DNA from: Pseudomonadota bacterium
GTDB lineage: Bacteria; Pseudomonadota; Gammaproteobacteria; Xanthomonadales; SZUA-38
DNA length: 64,000 bases
NCBI GenBank assembly: GCA_039033415.1
Contig: JBCCCR010000011.1
Location: 124,001 to 188,000 of the forward strand
Direction of reading: 5' to 3'
Shown: positions 18,924 through 28,511 of the stretch, piece by piece
Position numbering within the stretch: position 1 is the stretch's first letter
How the letters are laid out: the number at the start of each line of letters is the position of its first letter
Notes under the pieces: generated by a model
The model's input: only the letters and a program-made list of their open reading frames with translations
Told to the model about the DNA's origin: nothing
Databases searched by the model: none
Made by a program: the position numbers and the translations under genes

Positions 18924-20279
18924 CTAGCTCGCTTCGCGGATTTCCGCCAGCCGCTTTTCGAGGTAGTGAATGTTACAGCCGCCGCCTTGGAACCCCTTAT
19001 CGGCCATGATGCGCTGCAGCAGCGGTATGTTGGTATTCACGCCGGTAACCAGCGTCTCGGCCAATGCCCCGCGCATGCGGGCGATCGCAATCTCCCGGTC
19101 TTCGCCGTAGGAGATAAGCTTGCCGATCATCGAATCATAGTTCGGAGGAACGCGGTAGCCGTCATACAGGTGCGAATCGACGCGGATTCCCGGTCCGCCG
19201 GGCGGATGGAACTGCTCGACGAGCCCCGGACTCGGCATGAAGTTGACCGAGTCCTCGGCGTTGACCCGACATTCGACAGCGTGTCCGCGCCAGCTGATAT
19301 CGTCCTGGGTAAACCGCAGCTTCTCGCCCGCGGCCACCCGGATCTGCTGGCTGATCAGGTCGATGCCGGTCACCCGCTCGGTCACCGGATGCTCAACCTG
19401 GATCCGTGTGTTCATCTCGATGAAGTAAAACTCACCTTCGTCGTACAGGAACTCGAACGTCCCGACACCACGGTAGTCAATCCGGTGGCAGGCGGCCACG
19501 CAGGCTTCGCCGATCGCCTGGCGCTGCTCCGGCGTGATGCCGGGTGCTGGCGCCTCCTCCACCACTTTCTGGTGTCGCCGCTGCATGGAGCAATCGCGTT
19601 CCCCGAGGTGGATGGCGTTACCGTGTTGATCTGCCAGCACCTGGATTTCGATATGACGCGGGTTGGTCAGAAACTTCTCCATATAGACCACCTCGTTGCC
19701 GAAGGCCGCCCGGGCTTCGGACTGGGTCATGGCGATGGAGTTGTGGAGCGCCGCTTCGGTATGGACCACGCGCATCCCCCGACCGCCGCCGCCGCCGGCG
19801 GCTTTGACGATAATCGGGTAACCGATGCGCTTGGCGGTAGCAGCGTTTTTCTCCCGATCGTTGCCGAGCGGGCCGTCCGAGCCCGGCACGGTCGGCACGC
19901 CGGCCTCGCGCATGGCGGCGATGGCGGCCACTTTGTCACCCATCAGCCGAATCGTATCGGGCTGTGGGCCGATAAAAATAAACCCACTCTCTTCAACTCG
20001 CTCGGCGAAGTCGGCGTTTTCCGATAGGAAGCCGTAGCCCGGATGAATGGCCGAGGCGTCCGTGACCTCTGCGGCGGCGATGAGTGCCGGAACATTCAGA
20101 TAGCTTTCACCCGGGGGGGCCGCTCCGATGCAGACCGATTCGTCCGCCATAGCAACATGCTTCAGGTTTCGATCCACGGTGGAATGAGCGGCAACCGTCT
20201 TGATACCTAGGGCGTTACAGGCACGCAGCACCCGCAGCGCAATCTCGCCGCGGTTGGCGATCAGAATTTTCTCAATCAT
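18924..20279 (-). CDS. accC: Acetyl-CoA carboxylase, biotin carboxylase subunit
   Basis: AccC carboxylates the biotin on AccB with bicarbonate and ATP, the first half-reaction of fatty acid synthesis. The chosen ATG at 20279 overlaps the accB stop (ATGA) and gives 451 residues starting [19 protein letters not shown], as in the family. The upstream 42 codons in frame lie inside accB. ATP-grasp motifs [24 protein letters not shown] and [14 protein letters not shown] are present. Confidence 0.98.
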   Translation of the reverse strand: MIEKILIANRGEIALRVLRACNALGIKTVAAHSTVDRNLKHVAMADESVCIGAAPPGESYLNVPALIAAAEVTDASAIHPGYGFLSENADFAERVEESGFIFIGPQPDTIRLMGDKVAAIAAMREAGVPTVPGSDGPLGNDREKNAATAKRIGYPIIVKAAGGGGGRGMRVVHTEAALHNSIAMTQSEARAAFGNEVVYMEKFLTNPRHIEIQVLADQHGNAIHLGERDCSMQRRHQKVVEEAPAPGITPEQRQAIGEACVAACHRIDYRGVGTFEFLYDEGEFYFIEMNTRIQVEHPVTERVTGIDLISQQIRVAAGEKLRFTQDDISWRGHAVECRVNAEDSVNFMPSPGLVEQFHPPGGPGIRVDSHLYDGYRVPPNYDSMIGKLISYGEDREIAIARMRGALAETLVTGVNTNIPLLQRIMADKGFQGGGCNIHYLEKRLAEIREAS

Positions 20280-20743
20280 CAGCGCACAATCATCAGAGGT
20301 TGATCGAATTCCACCGGCTGGCCGGTTTCCACGAGCATCGAAATGACTTTGCCGTCGACGTCCGATTCGATCTGGTTGAACATCTTCATCGCCTCGACGA
20401 TACAAACCACGTCACCGGCTCGGATTTCCTGTCCCACCCGCACAAACGGGTCCGACTCAGGGTTGGGTGAAGCGTAAAACGTACCGACCATCGGCGATCG
20501 GATGACGTGTCCTTCGGGTTCCGGCTCGACGTCACCGCCGGCCGGTGCTGCGCTCTCTGCGGGCGCCGGGGCCGCTGGCGCCACTGCCGCCGGCGCTACC
20601 GGCGGCGGGGCGTAGGCAGGGACGGGCATGTTGGCCGGCAGCCGGCTTAGACGAACCGATTCATCGTTCTCCGATATCTCGATTTCCGCCAGGTCCGAAT
20701 CCTCCAGCAGTTCGACCAGCTTTTTTATTTTTCTGATGTCCAT
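20279..20743 (-). CDS. accB: Acetyl-CoA carboxylase, biotin carboxyl carrier protein
   Basis: The 154-residue protein has a helical N-terminus ([17 protein letters not shown]), a Pro/Ala linker at about 35-75 and a C-terminal biotinyl domain. The biotinylation site is K120 in [11 protein letters not shown]. It is coupled to accC by an ATGA overlap. The 46-base gap to aroQ leaves room for readthrough from aroQ. Confidence 0.97.
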   Translation of the reverse strand: MDIRKIKKLVELLEDSDLAEIEISENDESVRLSRLPANMPVPAYAPPPVAPAAVAPAAPAPAESAAPAGGDVEPEPEGHVIRSPMVGTFYASPNPESDPFVRVGQEIRAGDVVCIVEAMKMFNQIESDVDGKVISMLVETGQPVEFDQPLMIVR

Positions 20744-20789
20744 CGTTTGCTCCCCTCTGTCGTCGCAATCAGGACGGCCGCTGTTGTCG

Positions 20790-21245
20790 TCAGGCGTTGG
20801 CGGCCGAAGTCTCTATGAGTCCAGCAATGGCGCGGAGTCCCAGCTCATAGCCGAGGGCCCCAAAGCCACAGATCCGGCCGCTGGCCAGGTCGCTGAAAAG
20901 GTTGGTTTTTCGGAATGGTTCCCGGCTGTCCGGGTTGGAAAGATGAATCTCGACAAATCGCAGCGCGCTGGCGCTCAGCGCGTCCCGCAACGCGACGCTG
21001 GTGTGCGTGAAGGCGGCAGGGTTGATCAGCAGCCAGGCAACCCCGCTGTCGCCCGCCTGGTGCACCCGGTCGACCAGCTCGTGTTCCGCATTACTCTGAT
21101 AGTGCTCTAACGCCAGGCCGAGCTGTCTGGCGAGGTCATCCAATGTCGCTGTGATGGCAGCCAGTGTGGTGTGACCATAGATTTCCGGCTCCCGGCTACC
21201 CAGCCGGTCCAGGTTCGGGCCATGCATCACCAGGACCCGAGTCAC
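20790..21245 (-). CDS. aroQ: Type II 3-dehydroquinate dehydratase
   Basis: AroQ dehydrates 3-dehydroquinate to 3-dehydroshikimate; type II enzymes form dodecamers. The 151-residue protein begins MTRVLVMHGPNLDRLGSREP (GTG start) and carries QSNAEHELVDRVHQA, the INPAAFTHTSVALRDAL segment and VEIHLSN. It precedes accB, a common pairing in proteobacteria. Confidence 0.97.
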   Translation of the reverse strand: MTRVLVMHGPNLDRLGSREPEIYGHTTLAAITATLDDLARQLGLALEHYQSNAEHELVDRVHQAGDSGVAWLLINPAAFTHTSVALRDALSASALRFVEIHLSNPDSREPFRKTNLFSDLASGRICGFGALGYELGLRAIAGLIETSAANA

Positions 21246-21342
21246 GGAAAAACCTTTGCGCAGCGGCCAGCCATGGGCGAAGTGTGCCTAAGCCAGGTCA
21301 CCCTGTCCAGTTTCGCGCTTTTTTTCGGGGGATAACGGGAGA

Positions 21343-21362
21343 TCGCGGCGATTTCGCCGCGA
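21343..21362. repeat. Perfect 9-base-arm palindrome downstream of the tlpA-like gene
   Basis: TCGCGGCGA (21343-21351) and its exact complement (21354-21362) flank a two-base loop. It lies 17 bases past the stop of the tlpA-like gene and about 100 bases before aroQ. No T-run follows on the minus strand, so termination would need Rho or may not occur. Confidence 0.7.
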
Positions 21363-21378
21363 CTTTCTGGTGGCCTCG

Positions 21379-21945
21379 TTAGCCGCTGGCCTCTGAGAGC
21401 GCCGCCGCTCGGCGACGGATTTCGCTTTCTTCCATGACCCCGACTTTGACCTGCCGGATCACCCCCGCCGCATCGACAAACAGGGTGTACGGCAGGACGC
21501 CCTGACGATTGCCCATGTCGCGGGCGAGGCGCATCCCCTCCGCGGTTTCGGTGATGGCGATCGGGTACACCACGGGTGTGTCGGCCAGAAACTCGGCGAC
21601 GCGTCCGGGTTGATCGAGCGCAATCCCCAAAACCTGGAGTCCTTCCGGCGCCAGCTCTTCAGCCAGCAGGCTCAGATCCGGCATCTCCTTCCGGCACGGC
21701 TCACACCAGGTCGCCCAGAGGTTCACGATCAGCGGCCGACCGGCAAACCGCTCGCGGCTGAGCGTGTCGCCGGCCAGCGATATCAGCGCGAAGTCCGGCA
21801 GCGGCTGGCCGATGACCGATGTCGGCGTCAGCGCGCCGGCTGGTGCCGGTTCGTCGGAACTGAGCCAGCGTTGGACGCCGAAGCCGCCGGCCCCGGCCAG
21901 TGCCGAAACGGCGAGGATCAGCAGAAAAGACTGAAAGCGGCTCAT
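21379..21945 (-). CDS. TlpA/ResA-like membrane-anchored thioredoxin
   Basis: From ATG 21945 the protein has 188 residues. An N-terminal anchor (about 4-22, RFQSFLLILAVSALAGAGG) is followed by a periplasmic thioredoxin fold with active site WCEPC in LWATWCEPCRKEMPDL. The cis-Pro region is GVLPYTLFVDA. The longer frame begins inside dsbD. It follows dsbD by 13 bases, so it probably draws electrons from DsbD for a periplasmic thiol-reduction task such as cytochrome c maturation. Confidence 0.92.
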   Translation of the reverse strand: MSRFQSFLLILAVSALAGAGGFGVQRWLSSDEPAPAGALTPTSVIGQPLPDFALISLAGDTLSRERFAGRPLIVNLWATWCEPCRKEMPDLSLLAEELAPEGLQVLGIALDQPGRVAEFLADTPVVYPIAITETAEGMRLARDMGNRQGVLPYTLFVDAAGVIRQVKVGVMEESEIRRRAAALSEASG

Positions 21946-21958
21946 CTTGGGTGACTCG

Positions 21959-24229
21959 TCAGCGGGGGCCGAAGGCCGCCTCAACGTGGCGCGCGAAGGT
22001 CGCTGGACGCTGATAGCCCACGACGCGGTACTGCGGCAGCTCCTGCCCGTCCGCGTCAAAAAACAGGATGGCGGGCGGGCCGATGATGTTGAAAGCGCGC
22101 ATGAGCTCCTGATCGACATCGTCGTTGGCCGTAACGTCCGCCTTGAGGGCCTGGCCAGCGACGAGCGCCCGCTGCACCTCCGGGGTCGGGAAGCTGTACT
22201 TGTCCATGCGTTTGCAGTCGACGCACCAGTCGGCGTAGAAATCCAGCAGCACCGGCTTATCGCTGGAAGCCAGCGTCTGCTTAAGTTCGGCGAGGGATTT
22301 GATCCGCGCGAACTTCACCGGCTGACTGCCGGGCGCGGGGGCTCCACTGGCGAACACGCCTTTCAGTGGCTGCATCCAGTCCTGGCCGCCGGCGGCGGCA
22401 CCGATCAGCTGCATGCCGCCGAACATGACCAGCAGCACGCCCAGCGACTTCCACAGTCGAGGCCAGCCGGTCTGCTCGTCTTTCAGCCGCTCAAATGCAC
22501 CGAGGTAGACCCCGCTGGACACCGCGAGCGCGCCCCAGGCAAGCATGATCCACCCCGGAGCCAGCACCCGCTCGAGCATCCAGATGGCCAGCGCGAGCAG
22601 CGCAACGCCAAAGACGGCTTTGACGGCATTCATCCACGGTCCCGCGTGCGGCAGGAGCTTGCCGGCTGAGGTGCCGATAACCAGCAACGGCACGCCCATG
22701 CCGAGCGCCAGCGCAAACAGCGCCAGGCCGCCCAGGAGCGCGTCGCCCGTCTGGCCGATGTAGATCAGCGCAGCGGCGAGCGGCGGCGCCACGCACGGGC
22801 CAACAATCAGCGCAGAAAGAACGCCCATAACGCCGGTGCCGAGGGCAGTGCCGCCCTCCTGGCGGTTGCTCATCTGATTGAGTCGGGACTGCAGCGCGTT
22901 GGGCAGCTGCAGCTCGTAAAACCCGAACATCGACAGCGACAGGAGCACAAACAGGCCGGCAAAAGACACCAGCACCCAGCTTTTCTGGAACCAGGCCTGC
23001 AGATTCTCCCCGAACAGTCCGGCGACGACGCCGGCTGCCGTGTAGGTGAGCGCCATGGCGAGCACGTAGATCAGCGACAGCGTGAAGGCGCGGCGGGTGG
23101 TGATGCTGTCGCCCTGGCCAGCGATGATCCCGGAGAGAATGGGGATCATCGGAAACACGCAGGGCGTAAAGGCGAGCAGCAGGCCGAAACCAAAAAACGT
23201 GGCCAGCGTCAGCAGCTTGTCCGTGCTGAGCGCCGCGGCGAGACGATCCTGTTCCGGCAGCAGCGGGGTATCGCTGGCGTTTGCGGACCCGTCAGCCTGG
23301 CCCGCCAGAGTGCCGGCAAGCCCACCGACCGCCTGCGGGAGCGCTACGGCCAGCGTGCGGCTCACCGGGGGGTAGCAGATGCCTGCCTCCTTGCAGCCCT
23401 GGTAGCTGGCCTCGACGTTGAGCACCCCGGCAGCGGCCCCGGTCCGTGCGAGCTGGATCGGCACCTCGACCTGTCCGTAATACACGAAGGTATCGCCGAA
23501 ATGCTCGTCACGCTTGGCCTGCCCGGGGGGTAGCTCGACATCGCGCCGGGTGGCCCGCTCGTTGGTCTGGATGTCGAGATTGATCTGGTCCCGATAGAGA
23601 TAGTAGCCGTCAGCGATTGTCCAGCGTGCCAGCAGCTTGTCGGCGCTGACGGCGATGGTCTCAAAGCGAAACGCCTGGTCGACCGGCAGCGCGTCGTCCT
23701 GACCGAGGAAGCTTGGCGTGGGGGTGCTCGACGCGTCGCCGAAGAGCGACACACCCGCGCTGCCCGCCAGCCCGGGCTCTGCCGGCGGCGCGGTCAGCGT
23801 CAGCGTCTGTCGGTGGGGTGGATAGCAGACCCCGAGGTCCGCACAGCCTTGGGACCGGAGCTGGAGGTCAAGCTGCGCACCGGCAGGTGCGGTGATTGGA
23901 ACAAAAGCCTCAACCGTGCCGCGGTAGGTCTCCTGGAGACCAAAAAACTCGTCGTCCTTTTCCTTGCCTTTGGGCAGCAAGGGCTCGCCAAGGATCACGC
24001 CGGGCGTTTCGCTCGAAAAGCCCAGGCGACTCTTATATAGGTAGTAGCCCTCAGCCACCTCCCAGCGCACCAGCAGTTCGTCGGGGCCCGCGAAGCTGGC
24101 GGAGACGGCGAAAGCCTCCTCCACCGGCAGCAGCTCGTCTTCGTCGACAGCGTGAGCCAGCGCAGGCGCAAGCAGGGCTGTAAGCAGCAGCGTGGCGAGG
24201 GCCGGAAATCTGTTCGTTTTTGTCGTCAT
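21959..24229 (-). CDS. dsbD: Thiol:disulfide interchange protein DsbD with tandem N-terminal domains
   Basis: DsbD carries electrons from cytoplasmic thioredoxin across the inner membrane to periplasmic partners. The 756-residue protein has a signal peptide (1-27) and two copies of the nDsbD immunoglobulin-like domain, each with the paired Cys motif: QGCADLGVCYPP (about residue 130) and QGCKEAGICYPP (about 285). A transmembrane domain (about 340-610) follows with TPCVFPMIP and VGPCVAPPL. The C-terminal thioredoxin domain has YADWCVDCKRMD. E. coli DsbD has about 565 residues and a single N-terminal domain, so the extra copy is notable. It precedes the tlpA-like gene. Confidence 0.94.
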   Translation of the reverse strand: MTTKTNRFPALATLLLTALLAPALAHAVDEDELLPVEEAFAVSASFAGPDELLVRWEVAEGYYLYKSRLGFSSETPGVILGEPLLPKGKEKDDEFFGLQETYRGTVEAFVPITAPAGAQLDLQLRSQGCADLGVCYPPHRQTLTLTAPPAEPGLAGSAGVSLFGDASSTPTPSFLGQDDALPVDQAFRFETIAVSADKLLARWTIADGYYLYRDQINLDIQTNERATRRDVELPPGQAKRDEHFGDTFVYYGQVEVPIQLARTGAAAGVLNVEASYQGCKEAGICYPPVSRTLAVALPQAVGGLAGTLAGQADGSANASDTPLLPEQDRLAAALSTDKLLTLATFFGFGLLLAFTPCVFPMIPILSGIIAGQGDSITTRRAFTLSLIYVLAMALTYTAAGVVAGLFGENLQAWFQKSWVLVSFAGLFVLLSLSMFGFYELQLPNALQSRLNQMSNRQEGGTALGTGVMGVLSALIVGPCVAPPLAAALIYIGQTGDALLGGLALFALALGMGVPLLVIGTSAGKLLPHAGPWMNAVKAVFGVALLALAIWMLERVLAPGWIMLAWGALAVSSGVYLGAFERLKDEQTGWPRLWKSLGVLLVMFGGMQLIGAAAGGQDWMQPLKGVFASGAPAPGSQPVKFARIKSLAELKQTLASSDKPVLLDFYADWCVDCKRMDKYSFPTPEVQRALVAGQALKADVTANDDVDQELMRAFNIIGPPAILFFDADGQELPQYRVVGYQRPATFARHVEAAFGPR

Positions 24230-24245
24230 GGGGTTAGGGACCGGG

Positions 24246-24566
24246 TTAAGCGCCCGGCGCTTGCGCGGTTTGCTGCAAAACCCAGTTCAGATAACCTTCA
24301 GCGGTCTTTCCGGCTTCCAGCGCGATGAGCTCAGGAACGTCGTATGGGTGGTGTTCGGACATCCATTCGGCCAGCGCGTTCCAGCGGTTGGCCGTGGTTT
24401 TGATCATTAGCACCATTTCGTGGTCATGCTGCACGTCATCGTCCCACCGGTAGATCGACTGAACGGGGCCCAGAAGCTTGACGCACGCCGCGAGGCGCTG
24501 CTCCACCAGCTTCGTGGCCAACGATTCGGCGTGGGCCGGAGGGCAGGAGCTCAGAATCACCTGCAT
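24246..24566 (-). CDS. cutA: Divalent-cation tolerance protein CutA
   Basis: CutA forms a very stable trimer resembling PII proteins; a role in copper tolerance is reported but unclear. The protein has VEQRLAACVKLLGPVQSIYRW and the C-terminal HHPYDVPELIALEAG segment typical of the family. The ATG at 24566 gives 106 residues; a TTG at 24581 in frame would add five. Neither has a clear ribosome site. It heads the minus-strand run through dsbD and is divergent from groESL. Confidence 0.93.
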   Translation of the reverse strand: MQVILSSCPPAHAESLATKLVEQRLAACVKLLGPVQSIYRWDDDVQHDHEMVLMIKTTANRWNALAEWMSEHHPYDVPELIALEAGKTAEGYLNWVLQQTAQAPGA

Positions 24567-24651
24567 CTTGCGGGAAGACAACCGATTTTCATGGCGCGAA
24601 TGTTAGCACCGCGCACGAGACGAATTCGTGGAGATTTTTTTGCCCTCAGGC

Positions 24652-24680
24652 CTTGAATTGAGGTGGGCAGCCCTCATTTA
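24652..24680 (+). promoter_or_regulatory. Heat-shock (sigma-32 type) promoter of groESL
   Basis: CTTGAA at 24652-24657 and CCCTCATTTA from 24671 are 13 bases apart, which fits sigma-32 (CTTGAAA, 11-16 bases, CCCCATnT) with one or two differences. An overlapping sigma-70 reading (TTGAAT, 16 bases, CATTTA) is also possible. The CIRCE operator starts within its -10 region. Confidence 0.6.
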
Positions 24681-24704
24681 GCACTCCCGTATGGAGAGTG
24701 CCAA
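24678..24704 (+). promoter_or_regulatory. CIRCE operator (HrcA-binding site)
   Basis: TTAGCACTC, nine bases, then GAGTGCCAA. The consensus is TTAGCACTC-N9-GAGTGCTAA, so only one base differs. It lies at the expected transcription start, about 125 bases upstream of groES. HrcA repressor binding here would add negative control to the heat-shock promoter. hrcA is not in the window. Confidence 0.93.
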
Positions 24705-24829
24705 GGCGCCGTCAGCCTTGGGAGGGGTCCGGCTCAAGCGATTTGGGGGCTAAAGGACTTGTCTCGGTCAGCGTCGGCGATTCGGCCCAAATTGTTTGTT
24801 GCAACACCATTTTTGGAGGAAAACCATTC

Positions 24830-25120
24830 ATGAATATCCGTCCGCTGCATGATCGCGTGATCGTCAGACGCATGGAAGAGGAGCGCACCTCTCCCGGCGG
24901 CATCGTAATCCCAGACAACGCCACCGAAAAGCCGATCAAAGGGGAAGTCCTGGCTGTCGGCAACGGCAAAATCCTGGAAAACGGCGAAGTCCGTTCCCTG
25001 GACCTCAAGTCTGGTGACAAGGTGCTTTTCGGGAAATATTCCGGTACCGAAGTCAAGGTTGACGGTGAAGAGCTGCTGGTGATGCGTGAAGACGACATCA
25101 TGGCGGTCATCGAAGGCTAA
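24830..25120 (+). CDS. groES: Co-chaperonin GroES
   Basis: GroES caps the GroEL barrel. The protein has 96 residues from the ATG at 24830, which follows a strong TTGGAGGA ribosome site. It starts [19 protein letters not shown] and has the mobile-loop region [17 protein letters not shown] longer frame from 24698 would run through the operator and is not real. groEL follows after 54 bases. Confidence 0.99.
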   Translation: MNIRPLHDRVIVRRMEEERTSPGGIVIPDNATEKPIKGEVLAVGNGKILENGEVRSLDLKSGDKVLFGKYSGTEVKVDGEELLVMREDDIMAVIEG

Positions 25121-25168
25121 TCGGCCTGCTCGCAACCTGTCCCACCAAATATCTTAATTAAGGAATAG

Positions 25169-26818
<1,650 letters not shown>

Positions 26819-26841
26819 GACAGCGCCCTAGCTGTTAGTAG

Positions 26842-26870
26842 AAAGCCCCGGCTTGCCGGGGCTTTTTTTT
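26842..26870 (+). terminator. Intrinsic terminator of groESL
   Basis: An 11-base perfect stem (AAAGCCCCGGC with its complement, two-base loop) is followed by a run of Ts to 26870. It lies 24 bases after the groEL stop. Confidence 0.95.
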
Positions 26871-26901
26871 GGGTGCAGGAATTTGGGATCGCGTACGTCA
26901 G

Positions 26902-27363
26902 TCAGCGCGCTTTCGCGGGATCCGGGAGACCAGAGGTTAACCACCAGCGCTCCCGCTCTTCATCCCAGCGCCAGACCTGCCGATCCTGCAGGACCTTTTC
27001 GCGCATCGTGTGCCGATTGATCAGATTGATCTGAATCGTCTGCACGAAGTCACCGTCAGCCGAAAAGCTGCCTGGCCCCATCGCCTGATAGATGGTGACC
27101 TGAAACTGTTCCAGGCGATTGATCTGAAACCCAAGCTGCCGCTCAGCGGGGCGTTCCTCCGGGTGCAGAAACTGAGCGGCCGTTAGCGGCGCTTCCCAGC
27201 GTATCGTTTTGCGGTAAGCATCTAGCGTGTCGTTGAGCGCCATGGCGCGACCGTCGGTTGCGCAGCCGCCGACGAGGAGGACGGTGAGCAGAATCGATGC
27301 GCCGGTGGCCAGCGTGCCGACTGACCGCCGCCGGTCCACAGCGGCGAAGATGCAGAATCTCAT
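26902..27363 (-). CDS. Putative lipoprotein of unknown function
   Basis: This 153-residue protein has an Arg-rich n-region, a hydrophobic stretch and the lipobox LLVGGC (Cys34), so it is probably a lipoprotein. The mature part contains QINLINRHTMREKVLQDRQ and a Trp-rich C-terminus (VWRWDEERERWWLTSG). I do not recognise the family. Its start overlaps the stop of the thioesterase-like gene (ATGA), so the two are translationally coupled. Confidence 0.75.
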   Translation of the reverse strand: MRFCIFAAVDRRRSVGTLATGASILLTVLLVGGCATDGRAMALNDTLDAYRKTIRWEAPLTAAQFLHPEERPAERQLGFQINRLEQFQVTIYQAMGPGSFSADGDFVQTIQINLINRHTMREKVLQDRQVWRWDEERERWWLTSGLPDPAKAR

Positions 27364-27836
27364 GCTGAGGCTTCCTCCATTTTTGCGACAAATCGTCCGG
27401 TCATCCGGACGTTGGGTTCACTCGCCTGGCCGATCCAGCTGCTGAGCGTTATTCTCGCGACGCGCTTTTGCTCAAGCCGATCCAAAAACGTTTCGTAGTC
27501 CTGAGCCGGGGGCTTTTCGCAGCAGGCAAACAGATCGCCGGTGGATGGCCGGTGGTAGCGAATTTCGCTGTCCTGAACCACGATGTCCGCGTTGAGCTCC
27601 GCTCGTCGGAGGGCGTTGAACAGCCAGCCCCAGCCCGCCATAAAGAGCAGGCTAGCCAAGCTGCCGCCGAAACCCGTGTTTTTGTCATTCTTGTTGGGCG
27701 GCAGGGGCGCGCGCAGCAGAACCTGCTGCGCGCTGACCTCAGCGACGCTCACCTCCATGAAGCGGGAAATCGGCAGCTCGCGATGCAGATAGGTTTCGAA
27801 GTACTCCTGCTCGGACTGAGCGTCGTTGGCATTCAT
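27360..27836 (-). CDS. Hotdog-fold thioesterase-like protein (YiiD C-terminal domain)
   Basis: The 158-residue protein resembles the C-terminal domain of E. coli YiiD, a putative acyl-CoA thioesterase: LRAPLPPNKNDKNTGFGGSL with the helix that follows (ASLLFMAGWGWLFNAL), and VVQDSEIRYHRPSTGD. The acyltransferase half of YiiD is absent. The substrate is not known. It is first in a two-gene minus-strand unit with the lipoprotein gene. Confidence 0.82.
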   Translation of the reverse strand: MNANDAQSEQEYFETYLHRELPISRFMEVSVAEVSAQQVLLRAPLPPNKNDKNTGFGGSLASLLFMAGWGWLFNALRRAELNADIVVQDSEIRYHRPSTGDLFACCEKPPAQDYETFLDRLEQKRVARITLSSWIGQASEPNVRMTGRFVAKMEEASA

Positions 27837-27974
27837 GCAGCTATTGTAGCGGTCTACCCACCTGCTGCCACGTCACCGGCGTACGACTAGTGAGGCGCCT
27901 GCCTCTGGGCGAGGCGCCGGTGGTCGAGGAGTATGAGTCCAGCCTGTTTGTTCGAGCCAGCGAGGATGCTGACG

Positions 27975-28418
27975 ATGAAACTCTGTCTTTTTTTTCTGCT
28001 GCTAACCGGCTCCGTTGTTCTGTCGGCCGCCACTGCCGCTGAACGGCAGCCGGTCTATCGCGGCGTCGCCCCCGACGGAACGGTGCTGTTTGCGGATCGC
28101 CCTTCCAGCGCATCCTCGCGCGGGTCGTCGGGCTCCGGCCGTGTGTGGCTCCCACCGGCGAACGTCATGCCGCCTACGTCCATGATGCCAGCGGCGGAGG
28201 TCGCTGAGCCGCCCACCGGCGAGGAGCCGGTTTCGACCGAAGTCCTGGCCGCGCCTGAGGAGGGTGAGCGTGAGACCTGCCGGCAGCTGCGGACCGCGCT
28301 CGCCGCGCTGTGGCAGGAACGGCGCCACGGCTATGCAGCGGATCGGGGGCCGGAGCTCAAGGCCCGCATTCGAGACCTGCAGACGCGTCGGAAAGAGGCC
28401 TGCGGGCACTGGCGCTAG
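27975..28418 (+). CDS. Exported DUF4124-like protein
   Basis: From ATG 27975 (GAGGA nine bases upstream) the product has 147 residues. A signal peptide (1-23, LFFLLLTGSVVLSAATAAE) is followed by a short motif, VYRGVAPDGTVLFADRPSS, that resembles the DUF4124 beta-hairpin. A low-complexity Ser/Pro/Glu middle and a charged helical C-terminus follow. The 14 extra upstream codons do not look coding. Function unknown; periplasmic by prediction. Confidence 0.75.
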   Translation: MKLCLFFLLLTGSVVLSAATAAERQPVYRGVAPDGTVLFADRPSSASSRGSSGSGRVWLPPANVMPPTSMMPAAEVAEPPTGEEPVSTEVLAAPEEGERETCRQLRTALAALWQERRHGYAADRGPELKARIRDLQTRRKEACGHWR

Positions 28419-28511
28419 TCACTTTTTTGAGGTGCTGCTTCCGGAGTCCATCGATCGGGACACGGCTGTCGGTCGTCGGCCGTATAATGTCGCGGTCAGT
28501 GGAGAGAAGCT

